NCBI GenBank assembly: GCA_039566865.1
Contig: CM076957.1
Coordinates: 9,557,896 to 9,621,895 of the forward strand
Length of the DNA: 64,000 bases
DNA from: Aurelia coerulea
Taxonomy: Eukaryota; Cnidaria; Scyphozoa; Semaeostomeae; Ulmaridae
Direction of reading: 5' to 3'
In this document: one piece after another, positions 34,211 through 45,385 of the stretch
How the letters are laid out: the number at the start of each line of letters is the position of its first letter
How positions within the stretch are numbered: the first letter of the stretch is position 1
Translations under genes and position numbers: made by a program
Notes under the pieces: generated by a model
Told to the model about the DNA's origin: nothing
Database searches by the model: none
What the model saw: the letters and a program-made list of their open reading frames with translations, nothing else

Positions 34211-35066
34211 AGTGCTTTATATGACATAAGCTTAACTCGCCATCACCAGGCTACCGGGCTTCAATTGTGTTCCTATAGAAATGAACGGGCTAGAGACTGG
34301 CTAACATTGTTCAGTAGCCCCTTATTGTGCATCTGAAAAAATCTTCATGGACCTACGTCAGCTCCTCCTCTCTAAGAAATCTCCACGCAGCTACACCTCC
34401 TCCGCATCACAGCAGTGCTGTATATGCCATAAAATTAACTCGCCATCACCGGGCTTCCGGGGTACCGGGCTTCTATTGTGTTCCTATAGAAATGAACGGG
34501 CTAGAGACGGGCTAACATTGTTCAGTAGTCCCTTATAGTGCATTTGAAAAATTGTATAGACCTACGTCAGCTCCTCCTCCCTAAGAGATCTCCACGTGGC
34601 TACACTTCCTCCGCATAACAGTAGTGCTTTCAATGACATAAGCTTAACTCGCCATCACCGGGCTACCTGGCTTCTATTGTGTTTGAACTGGCTAGAGACG
34701 GGCTAACACTGTTTAGTAGCCCCTTATTGTGCATCTACCAAATTTTTTATAGCCCTACGTCACCTCCTCATCCCTAAGTAATCCCCACACAGCTACACTT
34801 CCTTTGCATCACTGCAGTGCTATATATGCCATAAAATTAACTCGCCATCACGGGGCTACCGGGCTTCTATTGTGTTCCTATATTTATTATTATTATTATT
34901 ATTATTAAATTCTTAACTGTTGGTATTTACAAAAGCTTACAATACACTAGCTAATTCAAATCAACTATCTACAAAGGAAAAATTTACAATAATATAAATA
35001 ATATAAGCGTCCTATAAAAATTAACGGGCTAGGGACGGGCTAAAATCGTTCAGTAGCCCACTATTT
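34211..35066 (+). repeat. ~200-bp tandem satellite, four units of two alternating types
   Basis: The anchor AACTCGCCATCAC occurs at 34234, 34437, 34646 and 34839 (spacing 203, 209, 193). Units 1 and 3 read GACATAAGCTT before the anchor, while units 2 and 4 read GCCATAAAATT, so the array is built of A-B dimers of about 410 bp. Unit 4 is split by a 127-bp insertion and cut off at 35066 by another LINE tail. Short ORFs inside are by-products. Confidence 0.8.
34883..35009 (-). mobile_element. Short LINE 3' tail inserted in the satellite
   Basis: Flanked by a 7-bp duplication TCCTATA (34876-34882, 35010-35016). It starts with (TTA)n on the plus strand and resembles the reverse complement of the LINE 3'UTR near 34080-34200. 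A 5'-truncated insertion of 127 bp. Confidence 0.75.
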
Positions 35067-36190
35067 CTTATTTCATTTCATTTCATTTTTTCATTTCATT
35101 TTAAATTCTTTAAACAGGGTTAAATATACAGTTAAATACTGATTTCCAAATTGCCCTGTAAAATAATAACAAAATAAAGATATCTAATCAAAATTTACAA
35201 GTAACGATAAAGATGAAAATAAAACTGGTATGTAAATAAGGAGTTCAACCGAAAAGATTACTGGCTGGTTTTATATGCAGCTTTGAATCGATTTAAGGTC
35301 GACGCTGTCTTGACATCAGCGTTAAGGTTATTCCATAATCGTGCTCCTCTATAAGCAAAGCACCGTTGACCACTGGACGTTTTTAGGAAAGGCAGCTTCA
35401 GGTCTGTATTTGTATTTCGAAGCACTCTAATACCATTATCCGACAACCTCTCGAACAAAGTTGCAAGGTAATTGGGAGCTTCCTCATTAATTGACCTGTA
35501 CACCATCCTTGCGGTTTCCATGTCAATAAGTTCTCTGACCGTTTGCCATTCTAGTTCCTTCAGAAGTGGCTGTGAGGACGCATCGTAAGGGCTGTTTGTA
35601 GCTATCCTCACGGCACGGTTTTGTAGTTTCTGTAGTTTGTTTAAGGCAGTGGTACTACAGACTCCCCATACGGAACAACAGGATCGGAAATATGGCTCGA
35701 TAAGACTTCTGTACATTGACTGAATCGTAGTTAGAGGGAGATATGTTTTCGCATAACGTAACATTCCGATTCCTTTTGATGTCTTTTTAATTATAGCGGA
35801 AATATGATCATCCCAATTTAGAAATTGGTCAACTTCGATCCCCAGGTATTTTGTGTGCTTAATCTCCGAAACTGGTTCTTCACCAATAACAATTTGCACT
35901 TTTTGTGTTTCAGAGTTTTCAATGTCTTTCAACTTCTTTCTACCTCCTATGAGGAGATTTTGTGTTTTGGCGACATTGAGAGATAACTTATTTGATTCCA
36001 ACCAGGTTTTTAAACAAAGAAGGTCGGAATTGACACTTTCGTTTATGGTGGGGATAGAATCCGATGAAAACGAAATGCTAGTGTCATCTGCATACATATT
36101 CACCTCAGAGTAATTTAGTGATAGGTGTAGGTCGTTGATGTAGAGTAAAAAGAGGAGAGGCCCTAAGCATGAACCTTGTGGAACGCCTTA
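35067..36190 (-). pseudogene. 5'-truncated LINE (RT C-terminal half)
   Basis: The 3' tail (CATTT)n at 35070-35100 marks the end. The minus-strand ORF 36103-35258 (281 aa) begins at MYADDTSISFSSD (catalytic YADD) and continues through LLIGGRKKLKDIE, KYLGIEVDQFLNWDDHISA, SCCSVWGVCS, LKTSSGQRCFAYRGARLWNN to the C-terminus. At 36190-36110 the frame still shows a PQGSCLGPLLFLL-like block before truncation. Same clade as 22475-25108. Confidence 0.8.
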
Positions 36191-36807
36191 TAAGAAAAAG
36201 AAAAATTAATATTATAAGAAAAATTATAAAAATTACCTTATAAGAAAAATTGTTACGAAGAGCTAACACAACTTCAGAAAGTAAGACCTTTGTTTCACAG
36301 TATTAACACGATTTTGGCTAATAACGTAATTATCACCACATATGCTTTTACAGTATTTTTTTCATTTTTTAAATTCTTTATACACAAAAAATCCCTTCAG
36401 CTTACCAACTCAATCCTGAAATAAGAAAATAAATATCATAATAATATAAAAACATAAATTAGAATGTAATATAATATGATATAATATAATATATTATAAT
36501 ATAATATACTATAATATAAAATATATAATATAATATGTCATAATATAATCATAATTAAATTAATACAATCTTCATCAACATCATCATCGTTAATTTATAT
36601 TACGTAGGCTACGTTAAAGCGGAATAGCTAAATTACAGCTAATTTAGGCCTACTTTGCAAAATGTACAAATGCTAAAGTTAATAAAATTAGAAATGTATT
36701 GTGAAATATTTACAGGATAAAAATTATCATGCCTTCCCAAAGAAGTCCGGAGTGACGCGCATCTCCCAGAGAGACGGCCGACGCACCGCGCGAGGGAACC
36801 CCCACAC
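36191..36807. other. AT-rich low-complexity stretch
   Basis: Repeated TTATAAGAAAAATT words at 36188-36255 and an (ATAATATAAT)n microsatellite at about 36420-36560. No gene seen. 36740-36800 is GC-richer but unrecognised. Confidence 0.6.
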
Positions 36808-38040
36808 GCATTTCATTTCATTTTCATTTCATTTTACAATTTTTATACAGGTTAATAGGATTCATATACAAATATGTTTTTCAACCTGACCTGTTTAAGG
36901 TAACTCTATTTAGTTTATCTAGAAGATATTTAGTTTACTAACTGGACGAAAATTTCGTTCAACTGTACGATTTGCCTCCCCCTTGTCTAAAGGGCATACC
37001 GCGGCGCGTTTTCCATTATTCGGAAACCTATAGTTGCGTATGCTGCAGTTAATAGCATCAGTTAAAGGGACCGTAAGCTCATTTGCAGCTAAAAGCACAA
37101 GTTTTGGTGGTATTTGATCTTCACCCGTTGATTTTCTACCGTCTAGGGACCGTAATTGTTCTCTAACTTGGCAAACCTGTACTGCGCTAAAAGAAAACGA
37201 GTTGAAATTATTGTTAGGATTTTGAATGATTGCTAAAACACTCGGGTGGTTTTTGTATTGTTCGAGAATCAGCCTAATGATTTTCCGATCATCATCAGTT
37301 GTCACCGTATCTGCTATGTTACAAGGTTTTACACCGCTAGACCTTTCTACGATGTTGATGTAATGATCGTTAAAGATTTCCGTTAACTCTTGGTCTTCGG
37401 TTACAATTTCATTATTTTTGACCAAGGAAATGTCACTACCAGCTAAGCCTCCTTTGTTGGAGAGAAAAGGCTTGACCAGATTCCAAAAAGCGCGATTTGA
37501 TACCAGTCCACTTTCTGTTGCTTGTTTGAAATGGTTCTTAATTGCCTTCTTCCTTAAGGAAACACATCTATTTCTTTGTCTTTTAAACTTCAGCTCATTT
37601 TCTTTAGTAGGATTTTTGATGTATTTTTTTCTTTAGCCTCGTTCTGGTATAGATTCCCTTTTTTAGTTCACGTGTCATAAAAGGAGCACTATTCCCTCGT
37701 TGCACTTTCGTTTTTAGAGGAGCATGTTTGTCAACCAATTTACGAAAAGTATAGACAAGATTATCATAAGCTCGCTCAGGATCCTCAGGAGAACCAAATT
37801 TTGCCAGCTTTATATCTGACAGGAAATTTTCGGCGTCAAACCTTTTGTAGCTACGATATTTTATTACCTTGGGCTTAAGTCTAGGAAGATGAGACTTCAT
37901 AACCGTTATGACAAGACTGTGATAGTCACTTAAGCCCGTTTCAAACACGGAAGTTTTTTGGAAGCATCTCGGTCGATTTGTAAGGATGACATCAATGGAC
38001 GAACTACTGTTTTTCGTAAAACACGTTTTAGCAGTCACTA
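36808..38040 (-). pseudogene. Internally deleted LINE: endonuclease end, linker, start of RT, 3'UTR
   Basis: Minus-strand pieces: SIDVILTNRPRCFQKTSVFE and GLSDYHSLVITVM (38038-37604), RYRSYKRFDAENFLSDIK-type linker, KKKAIKNHFKQ-like segment, then VREQLRSLDGRKSTGEDQIP and ERNFRPVSKLNIF (37425-36919). The RT palm is missing: sequence jumps from the NFRPVSKL motif to a 3'UTR (CAGGTCAGGTTGAAAAAC) with a (TGAAA)n tail at 36808-36840. Frameshift near 37620. Confidence 0.72.
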
Positions 38041-38044
38041 AATT

Positions 38045-38905
38045 TGTTCCATCTTTAGCTAGGTTGTTGATCTACGACTTTGCCAAGTCTGACTGAAAAG
38101 GCTAGGCTAGATTTCCTGCAATCGAATTTCGTATTTCTGTTTACTTTTCGACAGCGAAATGGAGAAACCTTGGTCAACAGATTACCATGCTATGAAGCAC
38201 GCTTGCAAAAGCTCAGGCTTGAAATAACTTTCAGAAGTTTTTCCATTGGCAAACAAATGAACGTCATCTTTTGGGAATAACATACGCAAGTCTCAAAAGA
38301 CATCCTTAGTGTGCTTGTAAAGGTATCATTTGCATCCATTGATTAAAAATTACTGATTTTTACCAGCAACTTCATGAAACCATGCTTTGGGGTCTTTCTA
38401 GACTTTCGTAAGCATTCACAAATTATCAATTTCTTTCAGAGTCCACAATGAGCATAGATCTCAGATCAAGAACTAAATTTTTTGCAAAATCATTCTACGG
38501 GCGTTCAAATCGTTCTGCATGGGCTAAACTGTTGACCAACGCTTTTCCCCTTCGATGTCAAAAAGTAAACAGAAATGTAAAATTCGATTGCAGGAAATCT
38601 AGCCTAGCTTTTTCAATCAAACTTGGCAAAGTTGTAAATCAACTACTTAGCTAATGATGGAGCGAAAAAAAATCGAAACTTTTTCGAGTAGTTTTGGAGG
38701 TAAATCCACTTTTCTGAAATCAGCAAAAAGATTTGAGCAAGGATTTGCGAAGCCAGGGTTGACGCGATTGCCCAGATTATACAGAACAACATCCTTTTTA
38801 CCGCTTTTCGATAGACCGAATAATATTGGAGAAATTAACTGTTTTCTGAGGAGAGTGGTTTTGCGAAACGGCATCTCGCTGTGCACTAGAGCGGAAAGCA
38901 GAGTT
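38045..38905. repeat. Dispersed repeat 'R', inverted-pair copy
   Basis: 38045-38435 is inverted relative to 13553-13720 plus 19869-20100. 38448-38660 is a second, diverged (roughly two-thirds similar) copy in the opposite orientation, followed by the terminal block 38655-38905 shared with 20100-20395. The whole is a loose foldback. It ends ACCTTAA near 38895, matching the TTAAGGT ends seen elsewhere, which may hint at TTAA-targeting (inference). Confidence 0.6.
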
Positions 38906-39150
38906 ACCTTAAACAAAAAGAAAAAAACCTAACCACTAAAACTAAGAACAAAAGAAATTTACATGCCTAATTTACAATATTATACAAAACTAAGACTAAT
39001 TAATAAAATAAAAGTTGTTCCTGTCTATAGTTGTCCTTTGAAGGTTTTTAGGGAGGGTGCCAATTTTGTCTCTTTTTCTAGGTTGTTCCACAGTTTCGCA
39101 CCGCGATAAGAAAGAGCCTTTTGGCCATTGATAGTTTTTATTACAAAGTC
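38906..39150 (-). pseudogene. LINE C-terminal fragment
   Basis: Minus strand encodes INGQKALSYRGAKLWNNLEK and TKLAPSLKTFKGQL before a stop, the usual end of Jockey/CR1-like ORF2 proteins, with a 3'UTR toward 38906. 5'-truncated. Confidence 0.65.
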
Positions 39151-40140
39151 CAACTTTGTAATCTAAGAGGGGGCTCCAGGTCAGTCAGAAAGAAAGTCAG
39201 TAAGAAAGAAAGAAAGAAAGAAAGTCCGTCACGCTCGTTAAAGCAATTGATTAACGTTTTATCTCTGCTAATTGGCCCTGAAATAAAGAAAGCGCACAGA
39301 AAGCGCATACAAGACAGAAGTTTCCCGCGATCCGATAGTAACATTTGACGTCGGCTTATTTCATGTTAGACAGATTTGACACCATAAGATGGATAAATCA
39401 CCTTGATGTTTACCCTGGCACAACAACAAATTTACGCAGAATTGGCACGTTCTTGACTTCATTAGCAGCTTAATTATGTTAAAACAATCGTTTTCTAGAA
39501 CGAACGCATCATTAGCCACTTATTGATAGTATTCATTATGCAAATAAGTCAACTTTAGGGGATGATGTAACCGGCAGCCTGCACAGAGGCTAGCATTCGC
39601 AGCATCACCAAAGGTAGAAGGACCCCCCTCCTACACAGCAACGGATGCAATCATCCCAGGTGAAGTTGAGAGGAAAGGTGCAGAATCCCAGCAAACAATG
39701 GCGCCATTGACTGGGGGAAGGGACGCGATCACACTAAACCAAAACATCTTCATGCGTATGATTCTACACATAGGTTATTTCCGTCAATGCTTGTCTCAAA
39801 CCAGATGCCCACGAATCTGCAGGGTTCTGCATAAACATAAGTAATTTTGCGTTATCGTAAATCTGACATGACATCTAATTTGATACAGATGCACCAATAG
39901 TTTCATGCAGAGACTAAGCAAACTAGGGGTAATGACTTTTGATTTTTTGCGTATCATCCTCGTTTGACATAAAGATCAAAATATTGCTTTTCAGGCGATT
40001 CTTGTCCTTGTACAAGCCGCTCGATTTTCTGTTGAAGGCGACTTTAGCAGCAACACTCATCTCTCTGACTGTAGCTAAAACAGCATCAACGATCATTTGG
40101 GGTTATGAAGAAATCAATATTCAGATTTTCTTATGCTTGC
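39151..40140. other. Unassigned stretch with (GAAA)n microsatellite
   Basis: (GAAA)n at about 39185-39225. No convincing coding sequence in the remaining 900 bp on either strand, and no repeat partner found in the window. Confidence 0.4.
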
Positions 40141-40330
40141 TTAGCTCAGGACGGACTTTGTAATCATCCAAAAGGATCTTATGTTCAGGAACGGTATCTT
40201 AAGATCAGTTTCTGATGAGCGCAGAAACCGCTCTCTACCGTCCGAACATTTTATGAATAATTTGTTCAAGTAGTCTGGGGCAAGCGAATTCAAAGATTTA
40301 TAAGCTGCTAAGCATATACTAAGCTGCGGC
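40141..40330 (-). pseudogene. LINE C-terminal fragment
   Basis: Encodes AAYKSLNSLAPDYLNKLFIK and RSSETDLKIPFLN, a standard segment of Jockey/CR1-like ORF2 C-termini. Only about 50 codons remain. Confidence 0.6.
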
Positions 40331-40455
40331 CGCCGCTGGGGCACAATTCCCCAGTTCAACCGCAGTCCAGTGCCTACATCGTGAAGGGGACATCCCGCAC
40401 AGCACACCCGCCATCCCAATGAGAAGCAGCGCACCGCCCCCACCCTTGCGAGAAG
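40331..40455. other. GC-rich patch of foreign composition
   Basis: About 125 bp beginning GCGGCCGCCGCTGGGG and rich in CCGC/CACCCG words, in contrast to the AT-rich surroundings. Unrecognised; a non-coding insertion, an RNA-derived fragment or an assembly artefact are all possible. Confidence 0.4.
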
Positions 40456-40690
40456 GCCCATGAAACGTTTATCATGTTAGAAACCCAACTCTTCGAATAT
40501 GTGTTCTGCAGTGCCTACAGTTGCATTTATCGCCATTCCAACATCTAATTTGTTTTTTGAAAATAGGAAGGGCGCTTGATTGTTTTATTTCTTGCGGTAA
40601 AAACTGCCAAAGTTCATTTCCAAGGTAGGCTATTGTCTCAACTCCAAAGGACGTGGTTCGCACCTTTGGAAGTGAGCGTCATTGCCATGC
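40456..40690 (-). pseudogene. LINE 3' fragment truncating the BEL element
   Basis: Encodes YLGNELWQFLPQEIKQSSAL and a C-terminal GDKCNCRHC before a stop, so it is the C-terminus of a CR1/L2-like ORF2. It abuts the 3' side of the BEL/Pao element, where a 3' LTR would be expected. Confidence 0.65.
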
Positions 40691-42487
40691 CTTTGATCGT
40701 AGCTAATACCTCGCTCCATAAAATACCTTTCATGAAAGGTGGATTTAGCTCCCCCCTTGGATCTGCTTGCTGATCCAACATCTTTCGTCGCCAATCAACA
40801 TCCAGCGCAGCTGCTCGTTTAGGTAAATTACGTAAAGATCTTACCTCTTTCTTTCCAGTTTCCAGCTCAAAAGAAGATTTACCTCTAATGGTCAACTTCT
40901 GGACTGGTCAATTCAACTGCATCTTTGCTCTGCCATTAACACTCACATCTACAGTTGCTCCTCGTGCAATTCCATCTGTTTCCTTGATGAGCTTGACCAA
41001 ATGACCCAACTTCCATCTTCCTGATGGTAATTTGTTCCCATCCATGACAATAACTACATCTCCTTCTTGAACTGTTCTTCCTGATTTTCGTGCAACCATG
41101 TGATGATGCTCTCGCAGATTGATTAAATATTCTGTCTTCCATCTTCTCAAAAAGTGTCTTCTCTTGTTAGCAAGATAACGATGTCTTTTCTGCACACTGC
41201 TCTCATCTTCTTCATCTTTCACATCGTCTGGAATTACATCAAACCGATATCCATACAATAAATGCGATGGTGTCAGCATCTCTTCATTTGCTTCTTCATA
41301 TTCATAAGTCAAAGGACGGTTATTCAAGGTTCCTTCGATTTCTATCAATGTTCTATTCAATTCGGTACTCGTCAGTCTAGCATTACCCAGAACCTTTCTA
41401 AGCGTCCGCTTAACACAACCCACCATCCTCTCAAAGAACCCGCTCCACCACGGGGCCCTCGACAAATTGAATTTCTAACTCACATTGTCCTCAAGATACT
41501 TCAAAGCCTCATCATTTTCCATCAACCTCGTCAAAAACTTCATTGCATCTTGAAACGTCTTAGCGTTATCACATCATTCACAACTACACTCAGCATACCA
41601 CACCTACCAACAACCCTTCGAAATCCAAGAAAAAACGACGAACAATTAAAACATTCCGTCATTTCCAAATGCAACGCTCGTTTAACTGCACATGTGTACA
41701 AACAAATGTAAACCTTTAATGTTTTCTTCCCATTCACAACAAACAATGGTCCAGCAAAATCTACCCCAATTTTACTGAAGGGTCTCGCTTCTTGCACTCT
41801 ATAACTGGGTAAAGATGCCATACTTGGAGCTGGATTAACCTTTCCTCCATACCTTTTGCACGTTACACACTTCATTTTCATCTTCTTGATCTGCCTGCGT
41901 GCTTGAGGAACCCAATATTTGTTCCTGAGTTCTGCCATTGTCGCTCTTACTCCCCAGTGTAATACATTTTCACGAGCTCTGCGAATGTAAAGATCTGTCA
42001 ACATGTGATCCCTTGGTAGAGAGATTTGTCTCTTGGCACTTTCTGCTAAATCTGAGTTCTTCAGACGTCCAGCACACTTCAGTATTCCTTCTTCAATCTC
42101 AACCCCTAAATCTCTCTCCATGTCTTTGAATTTCTTGTCACGTGCAATCTCTTTTTGTGCTCCTTTTATCAATTCTGCCTCTGCATCCTTCAATTCTTGA
42201 ACACTAAGTCTTCCGCTTGTTTTGTCTTTCTTGTCTCTTTTGGTCTTTAAGTTTGCCACAAATCTCAATACGTAAGCTTTGATACGCCTTGCCTTCTCTA
42301 TTGTACTGTACCTTGTCAATTCGATTACTGTCAATATATTTCTGACGCTTTCGTTTTCTATGCTTGAGTCAAGAACAGTTATTTCATCTTGCCTTTTCTC
42401 TTCCAAACTCTCTTCTGTTTCATCTATCCTATCATTTGCTGGCCAGTTCTTCCTATCTGTGATCCAGTCTGGACCTGTGAACCACTT
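40691..42487 (-). pseudogene. BEL/Pao integrase region
   Basis: After an in-frame TAG near 42486 the polyprotein continues with an H2C2-like zinc region (HMLTDLYIRRARENVLHWGV, CVTCKRYGGK) and the integrase core (FSKIGVDFAGPLFVV, first catalytic D). A frameshift near 41560-41600 precedes SRAPWWSGFFERMVGCVKRT, the region with the catalytic E. The C-terminal chromatin/DNA-binding part includes VQEGDVVIVMDGNKLPSGRW. A further TGA at 40908 separates the last ~70 codons (KEVRSLRNLPKRAAALDVDW). Integrases join cDNA to host DNA; this one is not functional. Confidence 0.8.
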
Positions 42488-43764
42488 CTAATTTCCCTTC
42501 AAATCTGTTGCCTTTGTACCTCTTGACCCTAGATCTGCAGGATTTTGCAAACCTGGACAATGTCTCCAATCCTTGATTTCTATTGTCTGTAATATCTCAT
42601 TGACTCTGTTCTTTACATGTTGTTTCCACTCTTTCTGATTCCTGATCCACCAGAGAGTTGTCATGCTGTCTGTCCAAAGGTTGATGCTGTTTAAAACTAT
42701 TTCCCCTGGTAGTGCTTCCTTTACTGTTTCTAGCAACGTAGCAAGTGTTCGGGCAGCTGTCAACTCTAATCTTGGTATACTCTTTCCTTTAAGGGGAGAC
42801 ACTCTTGTCTTTGATGTTAAGTGTGTAATTTCTTGATCTTTCTCTGTCACAACGTGCAAGTAAATGGCACAGCAATAACCTTTCTCACTTGCATCACAGG
42901 ATCCATGCAAATTGATTTCTTTAACTCCATCGTCTTTCTTTCCAACCATGCATCGTCTAACTGCTATTTCTGCTGTCTCTTTCAGGTCTGTGAGCCATTG
43001 TAACCATCTTTCTCTGTATGGTTCTGGCAACTCATCGTCCCAACTGACCTTTCTCTGCATACATCTTGGAACAAGATTTTAGCTTTGACCATTACTGGGC
43101 TAATCAACCCCAAAGGATCATAAAGAATGGCTAGTCCTTGTAGAATGCTCCTTTTTGTTATACTTTGGCTGTTGTCTTCTCTCTCTGCAATCTTTATCAG
43201 TTTGAACTTGATGCTGTCTTCTTGCGTATCCCAGCGGAGCCCTAATACCTTCTCTCCCTTACCTAGGGTATTTTCTTGCATTATCTGTGCATGCGATTCT
43301 GCACTACTCTCTTTGGCTTCACTTTTGCCTTCAGCTTGATCTTCTTGTATCTTGTCAATCAGTTCTTTCCTATTGCTTTTCCACTTTCTCATCAGAAAAC
43401 CTCCTTCTTTCATTCTGGTCATTGTTTTCTCGTATAGTTGGAATGCTTCTTCAACATTCTCACATCCAGTGATTAAATCATCAACATAATAGCCTTTCTT
43501 CAATTTCTCAGCAAACTCTAGATCTTCCTTTGCGTACTGTTGAATATGATGTTGAAGCACACTGGACAGGATAAACGGACTTGGCCCTGCTCCAAATATG
43601 ACCCTACATGACCTGAACACCACAGGATTATCAACAGTCTTGTCTTCCAAGTTTTCCACCCAGAGAAACCGAAGAGCGTCACGGTCTTTCTCCTGGACTT
43701 CAATGCTGAGAAAAGCCTTTCTTATGTCTCCTATCAAAACAACCTTATGACATCTGAATCTCAA
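42488..43764 (-). pseudogene. BEL/Pao RT palm and RNase H
   Basis: GDIRKAFLSIEVQEKDRDAL, FRSCRVIFGAGPSPFILSSV and the catalytic YYVDDLITG lie in 43764-42982. A frameshift near 43020 leads to RNase H: SCDASEKGYCCAIYLHV, RLELTAARTLATLL, LWTDSMTTLWWI, NPADLGSRG. The Peptidase_A17/DUF1759-type BEL arrangement is typical. It ends at a TAG near 42486. Confidence 0.82.
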
Positions 43765-43776
43765 TAGAACATCATA

Positions 43777-44528
43777 CAGGGTGTCTCAGAAAAATTGTTC
43801 GACGTTTGATTAAATGTTGAAAAACAACCATAACAGGTACAGACTCCTGGTTATAAATCCTTGTTCCACAGATTTTAAATTAATTTTTGACGCCAAAATC
43901 TTGCGAATCCGCTAAGAATTCACGGAGTTACAAGCTTTTGAAGTTCAAATATGTGCGAAAGCTGAGACCAGACGCCCCTAACTGACTTTTTTTTCCCAAA
44001 AGACGTTCTAAAATTGAGGTAAAAGAAAGCTGTCCAATGTTTTACCTTTCGTCGATATCAGAGCAAACCACAAAAGACTTCCAAAGTTATCTAATTCTTG
44101 TAACTGTTGCCAAAATTTACTTAAGACTGCAAGTATTTAAAAACACGGAATGAAAACTTAATCAATGAGAGATGGGGCAATTCTAAATTGTGCTGAACAG
44201 GATTCCTCCAATCATCCATAACCTTGATTCAATGTTATAGAAAGCTAGTTGATCGAAAGTGATTTTCAAATTCCATTTGATTTGCTTTGAATAACCGAGA
44301 TTCTACTTTCACTAAATATGCAAATTAGGGGCGTCTGGTTTCAGCTTTCGCACAAACTTGAACTTCGAACGGTCGTATTTCCGTGAATATTTAGCCGATT
44401 TGCTAGTTTCTGGTGTCTAAAATTAATTTAAAATCTCTGCAATATGGTTATGTTAACAGGGAGCCCATTCATTATTTCGTTATTTTTTATGTTTATTCAA
44501 ACGTCAAACAATTTTTTGGGACACCCTC
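43777..44528. mobile_element. 752-bp mariner-like MITE with ~205-bp TIRs, inserted in BEL RT
   Basis: Ends CAGGGTGTCTCAGAAAAATT (left) and, reverse complemented, GAGGGTGTCCCAAAAAATTG (right), flanked by TA at 43775-43776 and 44529-44530. The inverted similarity extends about 205 bp inward (for example GTGCGAAAGCTGAGACCAGA near 43952 and its mirror near 44335). No ORF. The BEL reading frame resumes on the other side with one TA, so the insertion was precise. Confidence 0.82.
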
Positions 44529-44530
44529 TA

Positions 44531-45385
44531 CAACAATGGCATCAAAGATGGACCTACATGCAACGTGTCATTTAATGAAAGCCCATTCTTTCTCTCTTTT
44601 GACGACGCGTCGTACACGACTCGAACCTTGGTTGTCTCTGCCTCCTTCCTGATAACTGCATGATGTGGTAGCATATACACTCTTCCTTCTGCATTTGAAG
44701 TATTGACTTCTTGAACCCTCTCTATTATTCCCTCTTTCTCTTGTTCTTTCAAGATTTGGTCAGATTGCTTCATCATCTCTGGTTCTTTCTCTAACTTTCT
44801 CACTAAACTCTTCAGTCTGTTAATTGCGTTGTGTTTGTTCAAATTTGGTTCCCCTACTCCTTTCTTCCATGGCAAGCCTACACTGTATCTTTCACCGTTG
44901 AACGTAATATCATCAATCAGACTCTCATGAATAGGCTCACCCTCCCTGATGCCTATGGTTTCAAGGTCCCAAAGCTGATTGAAACTGTCACTGATTTCAC
45001 TTCTTCCACTGACGCATAAATTAGCAACAACTGGTTCTCCAGCAATTCCCTTCATGGGTCCTGAAAGAACATACACCAGCTTTGTATCCACAGCGACGGG
45101 ATCTGATGCTTCTCCTCTCACGATTCCATCCTTCTGAAAGGACCACAGGAAATCTGAGCCCACTAAAACATGTATCTCCAGTGTTTCTCTTTCCGATACA
45201 TCTGAGAACCAGAAACCTTTCAAGTGTTGATAATTATCCTTGACTCTTTCAATGTGCTTGTTTTTCAGCCCTCTTGAAATAACTGAAACCTCTGTGGCAT
45301 CCATCTGTATTGAGTCTCCCCCCTTGATTGACTCAACCTCTATTTGTGTATGTTGCAATTCATTTCTTTCCCCTCTGAGTCCCAA
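44531..45385 (-). pseudogene. BEL/Pao linker and RT N-terminal region
   Basis: Encodes VLVGSDFLWSFQKDGIVRGE, LPWKKGVGEPNLNKHNAINR and the first RT block VRVVYDASSKERKNGLSLND, which is followed directly by the MITE. It enters by frameshift from the protease region near 45372. Confidence 0.78.

Noticed and set aside
39939..40163. 74-aa hydrophobic plus-strand ORF
   Set aside because: No family match, weak start and overlap with LINE remnants; not supported as a gene.
40190..40220. CTGATGAGCGCAGAAAC resembling a hammerhead core
   Set aside because: No room for a stem II and no stem I pairing; the sequence is explained as coding remnant of a LINE C-terminus on the other strand.
40745..40790. 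BEL 3' LTR
   Set aside because: Only a TGTTGGATC-like start is present and it diverges from the 5' LTR at once, so I list the 3' LTR as missing.
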